DNA of 64,000 nt, taken from NCBI RefSeq assembly GCF_013363995.1, contig NZ_JABWGO010000005.1, forward strand, positions 486,083 through 550,082, read 5' to 3'. The stretch's first letter is position 1, and every line of letters starts with the position of its first letter. This stretch comes from Nonomuraea rhodomycinica (GTDB taxonomy: Bacteria > Actinomycetota > Actinomycetes > Streptosporangiales > Streptosporangiaceae). Under the pieces are notes generated by a model. The model worked only from the letters and a program-made list of their open reading frames with translations. It searched no databases and was not told the DNA's origin. Both the position numbers and the translations under genes were made by a program. Of this stretch, positions 40,471 through 49,600 are shown one piece after another.

Positions 40471-41751
40471 TCAGCAGCCCGCCCCGGCGATGACCGTGCC
40501 CTCGGAGGTGCGCAGCTGTCCCTCGCCGGTGTAGACCCACTTGGTGGAGGTCAGCTCCGGAAGGCCCATCGGGCCGCGCGCGTGCAGCTTCTGCGTCGAG
40601 ATGCCGATCTCCGCGCCGAACCCGAACTCGCCGCCGTCGGTGAACCGGGTGGAGGCGTTGACCGCCACGGCCGCCGAGTCGACCAGCGACACGAACCGGC
40701 GCGCCGCCCCCTGCGAGCGGGTGACGATCGCGTCGGTGTGCCCCGATCCGTACGCGCGGATGTGGGCCACCGCGTCCTCCAGCGAGTCGACGACCGCCGC
40801 GGCGATGTCCAGCGAGAGGTACTCGGCGCGGAAGTCGTCCTCGGTGGCGGGCACCACCTCGCCGAAGCGGGCGATGCGGTCGTCGCCGTGAACGGTCACA
40901 CCGGCCTCCTCCAGCGCCCGCAGCGCCATGGGCACGAACGTCTCGGCGATGTCGGCGTGCACCAGGAACGTCTCGGCCGCGTTGCACACCGACGGCCGCT
41001 GGGCCTTGGCGTTGACCAGGATCTCCAGCGCCAGGCGCGGGTCGGCCTCGGCGTCGACGTACACGTGGCAGTTGCCCACCCCGGTCTCGATGACCGGCAC
41101 CGTGGACTCCTCGACCACCGAGTTGATCAGCGACGCGCCGCCGCGCGGGATGAGCACGTCGACCAGCCCGCGCGCCCGCATCAGCTCCTTGACCGACTCG
41201 CGCGTGAGGCCCGGCACGAGCTGAACGGCCCCCGCCGGCACCTCGGTCGCCGCCAGCGCCTCCTGCATGACCCGCACGAGCGCGGTGTTGGAGGAGTAGG
41301 CGCTGGACGAGCCGCGCAGCAGCACCGCGTTGCCGCTCTTGAGGCAGAGCGCCGCCGCGTCGACGGTCACGTTGGGGCGGCCCTCGTAGATGATGCCGAT
41401 GACGCCGAGCGGCACCCGCAGCTGCCGCAGCTCCAGCCCGTTGGGCAGGGTGGAGCCGCGCACGACCTCGCCGACCGGGTCGGGCAGGTCGGCCACCTGC
41501 CGCACCGCGTCGGCCACCGACCGGATCCGGCCCTCGTCGAGCCGCAGCCGGTCGATCATCGCCTCGGACGTGCCCTGCTCGCGGGCCCGCTCGACGTCCT
41601 CTGCGTTGGCCTCGACGATCTCGGCGGCGTGGGCCTCCAGGGCGTCGGCGACGGCGCGCAACGCCCGGTCCTTCGGCGCCCGCGGCAGCGGGGCCAGCTC
41701 AGCGGCGGCCTCTCGTGCCGCGCGGGCGACCTTCAGGAACTCCTCGGACAT
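40471..41751 (-). CDS. proA: Gamma-glutamyl phosphate reductase
   Basis: 426 residues of the ProA family (LRQLRVPLGVIGIIYEGRPN, ALCLKSGNAVLLRGSSSAYS, the catalytic Cys in AKAQRPSVCNAAETFLV, DSAAVAVNASTRFTDGGEFG). It reduces gamma-glutamyl phosphate to glutamate semialdehyde in proline synthesis. ATG 41751, 6 nt after GAGGAG, is preferred to the in-frame GTG one codon upstream. It lies 106 bp downstream of proB, the usual pair. Confidence 0.96.
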   Translation of the reverse strand: MSEEFLKVARAAREAAAELAPLPRAPKDRALRAVADALEAHAAEIVEANAEDVERAREQGTSEAMIDRLRLDEGRIRSVADAVRQVADLPDPVGEVVRGSTLPNGLELRQLRVPLGVIGIIYEGRPNVTVDAAALCLKSGNAVLLRGSSSAYSSNTALVRVMQEALAATEVPAGAVQLVPGLTRESVKELMRARGLVDVLIPRGGASLINSVVEESTVPVIETGVGNCHVYVDAEADPRLALEILVNAKAQRPSVCNAAETFLVHADIAETFVPMALRALEEAGVTVHGDDRIARFGEVVPATEDDFRAEYLSLDIAAAVVDSLEDAVAHIRAYGSGHTDAIVTRSQGAARRFVSLVDSAAVAVNASTRFTDGGEFGFGAEIGISTQKLHARGPMGLPELTSTKWVYTGEGQLRTSEGTVIAGAGC

Positions 41752-41857
41752 CACACGCTCCTCGTTGTCGTGCCAGATCGTCAGCCGGCCTCAGGGGGCG
41801 TCGCCGCTCCCCGCGAACCCGCCTTCCCGATCGCGGACGCGGCCGGGCGGCGGCAGG

Positions 41858-42976
41858 TCAGCCGTGAGACTCCAGTATGACGATGTCGTCGCGATGGATC
41901 AGCTCGCGTTCATATTCCGGACCCAGCTCGCTGGCCAGCTCCCGCGTGGAGCGGCCCAGCAGGCCGGGGATCTCACCCGCGTCGAAGTTGACCAGCCCGC
42001 GCGCCACCACCGCGCCCCGGGGCGCGCACAGGTCGACGGGGTCGCCGGCGGCGAACTCGCCCTCCACGGAGGTGACCCCGGCCGGCAGCAGCGACTTGCG
42101 GCGCGTCACGACGGCCTCGACCGCGCCGTCGTCGAGGTGCAGCCGCCCCCGGCCGGTCGTGGCGTGCGCCAGCCAGAGCAGCCGGGTGCCGGGATGCCGG
42201 CCGCCCGGGTGGAAGTAGGTGCCGACGTCGGCGCCGGCCAGCGCCTGCGCGGCGTGCGCGGCGGCGGTCAGCACGACCGGGACGCCCGCGCCGGTGGCGA
42301 TGCGCGCCGCCTGGACCTTGGTCACCATGCCGCCGGTGCCGACGGCCGCGCCGTTCCTGCCCAGCTCGACGCCCACGAGGTCCTCGGGGCCGCGGATCTC
42401 GCTCAGCCGCCGCGACCCGCTGCGGCTCGGCGGGCCGTCGTAGAGGGCGTCCACGTCGGACAGCAGCACCAGCGCGTCAGCGTGGACCAGGTGGGCGACC
42501 AGCGCCGCCAGCCGGTCGTTGTCGCCGAAGCGGATCTCGTCGGTGGCGACGGTGTCGTTCTCGTTGACGATCGGCATGATGCCGAGCTCCAGCAGCCGGT
42601 TGAGGGTGCGCTGGGCGTTGGCGTGGTGGGCGCGGCGCATCATGTCGTCGGCGGTCAGCAGCACCTGGCCGACGCGCAGGCCGTACCGGGCGAAGGAGGA
42701 GGTGTAGCGCGCGACGAGCACGCCCTGCCCGACCGAGGCGGCGGCCTGCTGCGTGGCGAGGTCGCGCGGGCGCGCCGACAGCCCGAGCGGGCCGAGGCCC
42801 GCGGCGATCGCTCCCGAGGAGACCAGCACGATCTGGGTGCCGGTACGGCGGCGCGCGGCGAGGACGTCGACCAGCGCGTCGACCCGGTCCACGTCGATCG
42901 TTCCCTGAGGGGTGGTCAGCGAGGAGGAGCCGACCTTGACGACGACCTTCGACGCTGAGCTGATCCGTTCGCGCAC
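41858..42976 (-). CDS. proB: Glutamate 5-kinase with PUA domain
   Basis: 372 residues from GTG 42976. The amino acid kinase domain shows VVVKVGSSSLT, IVLVSSGAIAAGLGPLGL, PIVNENDTVATDEIRFGDND and GTGGMVTKVQAARIAT. A PUA domain fills the last ~95 residues (GRLHLDDGAVEAVV, LVNFDAGEIPGLLGRSTREL). It phosphorylates glutamate in the first step of proline synthesis. Upstream is ~400 bp of non-coding repeat DNA. Confidence 0.96.
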   Translation of the reverse strand: MRERISSASKVVVKVGSSSLTTPQGTIDVDRVDALVDVLAARRRTGTQIVLVSSGAIAAGLGPLGLSARPRDLATQQAAASVGQGVLVARYTSSFARYGLRVGQVLLTADDMMRRAHHANAQRTLNRLLELGIMPIVNENDTVATDEIRFGDNDRLAALVAHLVHADALVLLSDVDALYDGPPSRSGSRRLSEIRGPEDLVGVELGRNGAAVGTGGMVTKVQAARIATGAGVPVVLTAAAHAAQALAGADVGTYFHPGGRHPGTRLLWLAHATTGRGRLHLDDGAVEAVVTRRKSLLPAGVTSVEGEFAAGDPVDLCAPRGAVVARGLVNFDAGEIPGLLGRSTRELASELGPEYERELIHRDDIVILESHG

Positions 42977-43389
42977 ACCTGGAAGCCTATCCGAGGCCGG
43001 GCATGAGCATTCACCCGTCTCCCGCACCGCTGCCTCACCGGCAACGTCGTGGCCGCCTCGTCGGGGATGCCGTGGCCGCCCCGCCGGGGATGTCGTGGCC
43101 GGCCCGACACAGCGCCGAACCGGCGGCCCGCCGCGCGAATCCCGTCTCCCACGCCCGGCCCACTGCGCGAACCCGCTCTTCCGCCCGCCCGGCGCACTAC
43201 GCCGAGCCCGTCACCGGTGGCGGGCAACGCTCCCGCGCCCGTCATGGGGGCGCCGGTCAGGGGGCCCGCCCCCAGGGGGCCGTCACCAGGAGGTCCGCCA
43301 CAAGGGGTCCTGCCGCGAAGAGGTCCGTCGCGAGGAGGTCCACCACGAGGGGCGCCCGCCGCGAAGGGGTCCGGCACCAAGGAGGTCCG
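42977..43389. repeat. Non-coding gap with ~15-bp degenerate tandem repeats
   Basis: No credible gene is seen between proB and the TetR gene. From about 43247 to 43395 there are ~10 units of 14-16 bp that alternate G-rich starts (GGAGGTCC, GGGGTCC, GGGGCGCC) with CCRCGA-like ends. On the minus strand they would read as Gly/Pro-rich pentapeptides, but there is no ribosome site or natural start. The proB promoter should lie in the left part; I could not identify it. Confidence 0.6.
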
Positions 43390-43983
43390 TCACGAGGGGG
43401 AGTCGCCGGGTGTGAGGCCGTGGAGCAGGGCCGTGACGACGTCCGGCGTGAAGCCCGGCCCCTCCCCCATGTACGCCCGCACGAACGCCCGGTAGAAGCA
43501 CGCCCCCACCAGCAGCGCGGCCGCCGCCTCCGGGGCCACCTCCGCCGAGACCCGGCCCAGCCGCTGCTCGGCGCGCAGGTACTCGGCCACGAGCCGCTCG
43601 GCCAGTTGCGGCCCCAGATCGGCCTCACGCAGCCGGGCCCGCTGCTTGGCCAGCATGTCGCGTTCCGCGAAGATCGCCGACCCCACGGGGATGGACCGGT
43701 CGAAGAACCCCGACGCCTGCTCGGCCATGTCGCGCAGGTTGCCCTCGACCGTGCCCGTGCCGGCCCGCGCGGGCAGGTCGGAGAGGGCGTCGATGTAGGG
43801 CAGCCCGTCGTGGAGGACCGCCAGCAGGAGGTCCTCCTTGTCCCGGAAGTGCTTGTAGAGGGTGGGCTCTGAGAAGCCCGCCATCCGTGCGATCTCCTTG
43901 GTGGTGGCCTTGGCCAGCCCGGCCTCGTCCAGGAGCCGCGCGGCGGCGGCCAGGATGCGCTCGCGAGTCGTGGGCTGTCGCAC
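43390..43983 (-). CDS. TetR-family transcriptional regulator
   Basis: 197 residues. The N-terminal HTH is typical (RERILAAAARLLDEAGLAKA, TTKEIARMAGFSEPTLYKHF). The C-terminal ligand domain is all-helical. GTG start at 43983. The gene ends in the tandem-repeat tract. A TTAGTG-AG-CACTAA palindrome lies 31 bp upstream. No adjacent transporter or enzyme is an obvious target, so it may regulate itself and distant genes. Confidence 0.93.
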   Translation of the reverse strand: MRQPTTRERILAAAARLLDEAGLAKATTKEIARMAGFSEPTLYKHFRDKEDLLLAVLHDGLPYIDALSDLPARAGTGTVEGNLRDMAEQASGFFDRSIPVGSAIFAERDMLAKQRARLREADLGPQLAERLVAEYLRAEQRLGRVSAEVAPEAAAALLVGACFYRAFVRAYMGEGPGFTPDVVTALLHGLTPGDSPS

Positions 43984-44013
43984 CGGGTCGCGCCTCTCCC
44001 CTACGTCCGCGCC

Positions 44014-44027
44014 TTAGTGAGCACTAA
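44014..44027. promoter_or_regulatory. TetR-type operator upstream of the TetR gene
   Basis: TTAGTG and CACTAA arms separated by AG match the TTAGTnnnnACTAA form known for TetR-family sites. Confidence 0.65.
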
Positions 44028-44096
44028 CCAACCCTAGCGTCGATCAGCGCAACGACGGACCTCGACCGAGCGGACCGCCCGCGCCTCGCGGGCCCG

Positions 44097-44151
44097 CTGA
44101 CCGAGAGGGCCGCAAGGCGCGGCCCCCTGACCGAGAGGGCCGCAAGGCGCG
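44097..44151. repeat. 30-bp direct repeat downstream of obg
   Basis: A 25-bp block (44097-44121) recurs exactly at 44127-44151, a period of 30 bp, in the gap between obg and the TetR gene. Each copy contains GAGGGCCGCAAGGC-like dyad symmetry. Confidence 0.8.
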
Positions 44152-44160
44152 CGCGGGCCG

Positions 44161-45513
44161 CTAGCCGAGCCTGTTGTCGGTGCCGCGCGGACCCGTCCGG
44201 ACGGACTCGGCGGACAGCGTCGGCTGCCAGTCGAAGATGTAACCGCCCTCCATGGACCCGATGACCACCTCGGCGCCGGCGCTCGCCCCCGCCTTGACCA
44301 GCTCCTGCTCGACGCCCAGCCGCTCCAGCCGGTCGGCGAGGTAGCCGACGGCCTCGTCGTTGCTGAAGTCGGTCTGCCGGATCCAGCGCTCCGGCTTCTC
44401 GCCGGTGACCTGGAAGAGGTTGTCGTTGACCTTGCGGACGGTGAACCCGCTCTCGCCGAGCTGCCGCGGCCTGATCACCAGGCGAGTGGGCTCCTCGACC
44501 GGCCGGTTGGCGCGGGCGGCGGCGACCCACTCGCCCATGGCGAACGTCAGCTCCCGCAGCCCGGCGTGCGTGGCCGCCGACACCGTGAACACCTGCAGCC
44601 CCCGCGCCTCGAACTCCGGCTTGACCAGCTCGGCCAGCTCCTTCGCGTCGGGCACGTCGGCCTTGTTGAGCACCACCATGCGCGGCCGGTCGCCGAGCTT
44701 GCCGTACGCCTCCAGCTCCGCCTCGATCACCTCGTAGTCGGTGACGGGGTCGCGGCCGGGCTCCATCGTGGCGCAGTCGATGACATGGACGAGCATGTCG
44801 CACCGCTCGACGTGGCGCAGGAACTCGTGGCCGAGGCCCTTGCCCTGGGAGGCGCCCGGGATCAGCCCCGGCACGTCGGCCACCGTGAAGACGGTCTCGC
44901 CGGCCGTGACGACCCCGAGGTTGGGCACCAGCGTGGTGAACGGGTAGTCGGCGATCTTCGGCCGGGCCGCGCTGAGCGCCGCGATCAGCGACGACTTGCC
45001 GGCGCTGGGGAAGCCGACCAGGGCGACGTCGGCGACGCTCTTGAGCTCCAGCACCACGTCCAGCGCGTCGCCCGGCTCGCCGAGCAGCGCGAACCCGGGG
45101 GCCTTGCGCTTGGTGGTGGCCAGCGCGGCGTTGCCGAGGCCGCCGTGGCCGCCGTTGGCGATCACGTAGCGGGTGCCGGCGCCGATCAGGTCCACCAGCA
45201 CCTCGCCGGTGTTGGCGTCCTTGACCACGGTGCCGTTGGGCACGGGCAGGACGACGTCGCCGCCGTTGGCGCCGTCGCGGTTGGAGCCCTGCCCCTGCTT
45301 GCCGTTGTCGGCCTTGCGGTGCGGGCGGCGATGGTAGTCGAGCAGGGTCGCGGTGTTGGGATCCACCTCCAGGATCACGTCACCGCCCCGGCCGCCGTTG
45401 CCCCCGTCGGGGCCGCCGAGCGGCTTGAACTTCTCCCGGTGGATGGAGGCGCAGCCGTTCCCTCCGTCACCGGCCCTGACGTGCAGGACCACCTGGTCCA
45501 CGAAGTCCGGCAT
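44161..45513 (-). CDS. obg: Obg/CgtA GTPase
   Basis: 450 residues in three domains. The Gly-rich Obg fold (DGGNGCASIHREKFKPLGGP, GGNGGRGGDVILEV) comes first. The G domain starts at about residue 160 (GFPSAGKSSLIAALSAARPK, DVPGLIPGASQGKGLGHEFL, NKAD). The C-terminal OCT domain follows (WIRQTDFSNDEAVGYLADRL). Obg acts in late 50S subunit assembly and stress signalling. It lies downstream of rplU-rpmA, the common bacterial order. Confidence 0.97.
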   Translation of the reverse strand: MPDFVDQVVLHVRAGDGGNGCASIHREKFKPLGGPDGGNGGRGGDVILEVDPNTATLLDYHRRPHRKADNGKQGQGSNRDGANGGDVVLPVPNGTVVKDANTGEVLVDLIGAGTRYVIANGGHGGLGNAALATTKRKAPGFALLGEPGDALDVVLELKSVADVALVGFPSAGKSSLIAALSAARPKIADYPFTTLVPNLGVVTAGETVFTVADVPGLIPGASQGKGLGHEFLRHVERCDMLVHVIDCATMEPGRDPVTDYEVIEAELEAYGKLGDRPRMVVLNKADVPDAKELAELVKPEFEARGLQVFTVSAATHAGLRELTFAMGEWVAAARANRPVEEPTRLVIRPRQLGESGFTVRKVNDNLFQVTGEKPERWIRQTDFSNDEAVGYLADRLERLGVEQELVKAGASAGAEVVIGSMEGGYIFDWQPTLSAESVRTGPRGTDNRLG

Positions 45514-45820
45514 GTCAGCCTCTCCTCACGCCCCCGTGCGGGGGTTGTCTCCAAGTCTTCCGCGGACGGTCCGCCGCGGCCCGCTCGCCGCGGGTTCTCG
45601 CCCCGGCGCCCACTGTCCAGCCGCCGTTCGTACGGACCCTGACGCACAGGCACTCGTACCACCCCAAGGCGGGCGGCATCGCGGCGGAACCCGACCCGAA
45701 CCGAGCCGGACCCTCACGAGACCCGGCCCGGCCGGGCGGTCACGAACAAACACGAAGGGGCGGATCGAGGAACCGATCCACCCCTTGGTAACGCTCTCCG
45801 GTTGCGGATTACTCCGCGAG
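45514..45820. other. obg-rpmA gap
   Basis: 307 bp. It contains the rpmA terminator hairpin at 45755-45786 and must contain the obg promoter. I see no gene and no clear -10/-35 pair. Confidence 0.5.
45755..45786 (-). terminator. Terminator of rplU-rpmA
   Basis: Two 6-bp stems (aagggg/cccctt and ggatcg/cgatcc) separated by one C/A mismatch, 6-nt loop, followed on the minus strand by a T-rich CGTGTTTGTTCG. It lies 35 bp past the rpmA stop. Confidence 0.82.
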
Positions 45821-46078
45821 CTACTCCGCGACCGGGACGATGCTCACGGCGCGACGGCCGCGCTTGACGCCGAACTGCACGTGACCGGCGGTCAGCGCGA
45901 ACAGCGTGTCGTCGCCACCGCGGCCGACGTTGTCGCCGGGGTGGAAGTGGGTGCCACGCTGACGGACGATGATCTCGCCCGCGTTGACCAGCTGGCCGCC
46001 GAAGCGCTTGACGCCCAGGCGCTGAGCGTTGGAGTCACGGCCGTTCCGGGTGGACGACGCGCCCTTCTTGTGTGCCAT
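45821..46078 (-). CDS. rpmA: 50S ribosomal protein L27
   Basis: 85 residues, beginning MAHKKGASSTRNGRDSNAQR with no N-terminal pro-peptide, followed by LGVKRFGGQLVNAGEIIVRQ and GDNVGRGGDDTLFAL. L27 reaches the peptidyl transferase centre. It is 15 bp downstream of rplU. Confidence 0.98.
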   Translation of the reverse strand: MAHKKGASSTRNGRDSNAQRLGVKRFGGQLVNAGEIIVRQRGTHFHPGDNVGRGGDDTLFALTAGHVQFGVKRGRRAVSIVPVAE

Positions 46079-46093
46079 CTCTCAAACTCCCGA

Positions 46094-46396
46094 TCAGGCC
46101 TGGTCGATACCGGTGATCTTCACCTGGGTGTACCGCTGGCGGTGACCCTGGCGCTTCTTGTAACCGGTCTTGTTCTTGTACTTGAGAATGCGGATCTTCG
46201 GACCCTTGGTCTCGCCGAGGATCTCGGCGCTGACCGTGAACTTGCCCGCCTCCGTGGTCACATCGCCGTCGTTGACGACGAGCACCGTCGGCAGCGAAAT
46301 CGAAGAGCCGACCTCGCCGGCGACCTTGTCCACCTCGAGGACGTCACCGACGGAGACCTTCTGCTGCCTGCCGCCGCAACGAACGATCGCGTACAC
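46094..46396 (-). CDS. rplU: 50S ribosomal protein L21
   Basis: 100 residues from GTG 46396 (MYAIVRCGGRQQKVSVGDVL ... KNKTGYKKRQGHRQRYTQVK). It pairs with rpmA. The 5' leader contains an 11-bp hairpin. Confidence 0.98.
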   Translation of the reverse strand: MYAIVRCGGRQQKVSVGDVLEVDKVAGEVGSSISLPTVLVVNDGDVTTEAGKFTVSAEILGETKGPKIRILKYKNKTGYKKRQGHRQRYTQVKITGIDQA

Positions 46397-46430
46397 CGCG
46401 GAACCCTTCTACTGTCTACTGTTGCGATCC

Positions 46431-46456
46431 ACGGCCGTCCCGGACGGGACGGCCGT
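46431..46456 (-). promoter_or_regulatory. Hairpin in the rplU leader or terminator of rne
   Basis: ACGGCCGTCCC pairs with GGGACGGCCGT around GGAC. It is 35 bp before the rplU start and 172 bp past the rne stop. It could end rne transcripts or act as an L21 autoregulatory leader. On the minus strand a possible -10 (TACCCT, 46558-46553) upstream would place it in the rplU mRNA. Confidence 0.5.
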
Positions 46457-46627
46457 TGACTGCCGAGTGCTGCGCCCGCACCCGTCCTGTCTGGAACCAA
46501 CGAACCGAGTGGGCGCGCCAACAGGGCACGTCACCTGACGCACCGATCCACTAGGGTACCGGATTAACGGTGCCCGAAGCGAACCGGACGGATCGTCGGA
46601 CAGTCCTTCGAGCAGCCACTCAGGGGG

Positions 46628-49600
46628 CTACTCGGCGGACTTGGCTCGGCGGGAGCGTCGCCGCCCCCTGCCGGAAGACTGGCCGGCCTGGTCGTCCTCA
46701 ACCGGGACGTCGTCAAGCGCACCGGTCACGGTATCACGGCCGGAGGAGTCCTTGGCCGCGGAAACCTTCTCCGCGCCCTTGTCGCTCAGCTTCTCGGCCA
46801 CCGCCTTCTCCACCGACATCTTGCCCTGCGTGCCCCGCGGCTCGGGCTTGGCCTCCACCGGCTCGGTGGAGACGATGAGCCCGCGCCCGTTGCAGCACTC
46901 GCACGGCGTGGAGAAGGCCTCCAGCAGCCCCTGGCCGACCCGCTTACGGGTCATCTGGACCAGGCCGAGCGAGGTGACCTCGGCCACCTGGTGCTTGGTC
47001 CGGTCGCGGGCCAGGCACTCCAGCAGCCGCCGGAGCACCAGGTCGCGGTTGGACTCCAGCACCATGTCGATGAAGTCGATGACGATGATGCCGCCGATGT
47101 CGCGCAGCCTGAGCTGGCGGACGATCTCCTCGGCCGCCTCCAGGTTGTTGCGGGTGACGGTCTCCTCGAGGTTGCCGCCCTGGCCGGTGAACTTGCCGGT
47201 GTTGACGTCCACGACGGTCATCGCCTCGGTACGGTCGATCACCAGCGAGCCGCCGCTGGGCAGCCACACCTTGCGCTCCATGGCCTTGGCGAGCTGCTCG
47301 TCGATCCGGTACGACTCGAAGACGTCGCCCTGGTCGCCGTCCCACCGCGACAGCCGCTCCTCCAGGTGCGGGGCGACGTACTTGACGTACTCCTCGACCG
47401 TCTCCCACGCCTCCTCGCCCTGCACGACGAGCGAGCTGAAGTCCTCGTTGAAGACGTCGCGCACCACGCGGATGGTGAGGTCGGGCTCGGCCGACAGCAG
47501 TTCGGGCGGGCTGGCGGACTTGGCCTTCTTCTGGATGTTCTCCCACTGCGCCGACAGGCGGGCGACGTCGCGGGCCAGCTCATCCTCCGAGGCGCCCTCG
47601 GCCGCCGTGCGCACGATCACGCCCGCGTTCTCCGGCATGACCTTCTTCAGGATGCTCTTGAGGCGGGTGCGCTCCTTGTCGGGCAGCTTGCGGCTGATGC
47701 CGGTCATCGAGCCGTCGGGCACGTAGACCAGGTAGCGGCCGGGCAGGCTGATCTGCGAGGTCAGGCGGGCGCCCTTGTGGCCGATCGGGTCCTTGGTGAC
47801 CTGCACCAGCACCGACTGGCCGGACTTCAGCGCCGACTCGATGCGCTTGGGCTGGCCCTCCAGGCCGGCGGTGTCGAAGTTGACCTCACCGGCGTACAGG
47901 ACGGCGTTGCGGCCCTTGCCGATGTCGACGAACGCCGCCTCCATCGAGGGCAGGACGTTCTGCACCTTGCCGAGGTAGACGTTGCCGACGTACGACTGGC
48001 TGGCCTCGCGGTTGACGTAGTGCTCGACGAGGACGCCGTCCTCCAGCACCGCGATCTGGGTGCGGTCGCCCTGGCGGCGCACCACCATCATCCGGTCGAC
48101 CGACTCGCGCCGGGCCAGGAACTCCGACTCGGTGATGATCGGCGGCCGGCGGCGGCCCAGCTCGCGGCCCTCGCGGCGGCGCTGCTTCTTGGCCTCCAGC
48201 CGGGTGGAGCCGCGCACGCTCTGCACGCCGTCGGCGGAGGTGTCGACCAGCGAGGCGCGGCCGGAGCGCGGCGCGCGGATGCGGACCACGGTGTTGGGCG
48301 GGTCGTCGCCGGACGGCTCGGCGCCGTCGTCGGCACCGCGCCTGCGGCGGCGGCGCCGGCGGCGCGAGCTGGAGCTCTCCTCCTCCTGCTGCTCCTCGGG
48401 CTGCTCGTCCTCGCCCTCGTCGCCCTCCTCGTCGGAGTCGTCGGCGTCGGAGTCGTCGCGCTCGCGGGCCTTGCCGCGGCCGCGGCCGCCCCTGCGGCGG
48501 CGGCGACGGCGGCTGCCGCCCTCTTCCTCCTCCTGGTCGGAGTCGGAGTCGACGGCGTCGACGTCGTCCGTGCCGGTCTCGTCGCTCTCGTCGGCGTCGT
48601 CGGCCGCCTCGGGCTCGGGGCGCGCCGGCTCGGCGCGGACGGGCTCGGGCCGGAACGGCTGGGCCTGGCTCGGGTCGGGCGCCTGGAACAGCGGCGCGAA
48701 GATCGCTGCGGGGCGCTGGAACACGGCGTCCGGCTCGTCGGCGCGGCGCGCGGAGAAGCCGAACGGGTCGGCGAGCAGGCTCGGCCGGTCGGTGTCCTCG
48801 TCGAGGTCCTCGCCGGCGGGCTCGTCGTCGAGCGGCTCGTCCTCGGGCAGCTCGTCGAGGATGTCCTCCTCGACGGCGTCGCTCGCGGCCCGCCCCGCAC
48901 GCGCGGAGTCCGCTGCGCCGCTCGCGGCCTGGGCGTCCGTGCCGGTGTCGCTCCCGGCCCGGGCGGACCCGGCCGTGGCGGCGTCGCCGCCGGCGGAGGT
49001 GTCCGCGCCGATCGCGGTGGCCTCGGTGCCGATCGCGCCGGCGTCACCGGTCGGGCCGGTCGCCTCGGCGACGGTCGCGGCCTCGGGCTCCGCCTTCTTG
49101 CGGGTGCGCCGGCGGCGGACCGGCGCGGCCTCGGCCTCGGTCTCGGCGGCGCCGCTCTCCGGAGCCGCCCCGGTGTCCGGTGCGGTGGTCTCGGCCGCGA
49201 GCACGCGGTCGGCGGTCTCCAGCGCGGCCTGCTCGGCGCTCTGGTCGGCGGCGCCGGCCGACGCTCCCGTGGTGGCCGGCTCGGCCTCCTCGGCCTTCCT
49301 GCTGGTACGGCGGCGCGAGGTGGTGGCCGTCGAACGCGTCCTGGATCGCTTGGGCTTCTCGGCCTCGGCGGCGCCGTCGTCCTCGCCACCCGCGGAGACG
49401 GCCTCCGCGACGGCATCCGCGACCGCGGCCTCGACCGCGCTGGTCTCCTGGCCGTCGCCTCCGGTCGTCTCCGGGGCGCGGGCCGCGGAGACGGCCGCCG
49501 CCTCGGCCGCGGAGACGGTCACCTGAGCGGGCTCGTCCTCGGGGATCTCGGGCGGCGGCCCGGCGGGCCGGCTCGCGACCCTGCGTCGCGGGGTGGTGGG

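Noticed and set aside
42916..43380. A 154-codon minus-strand frame with Gly/Pro pentapeptides upstream of proB
   Set aside because: It overlaps the proB start, has no ribosome site, and its periodicity is explained by the 15-bp DNA repeat.
43247..43395. CRISPR array
   Set aside because: Units are 14-16 bp, contiguous and degenerate with no spacers; the 25-bp array at 59459 also lacks spacers.
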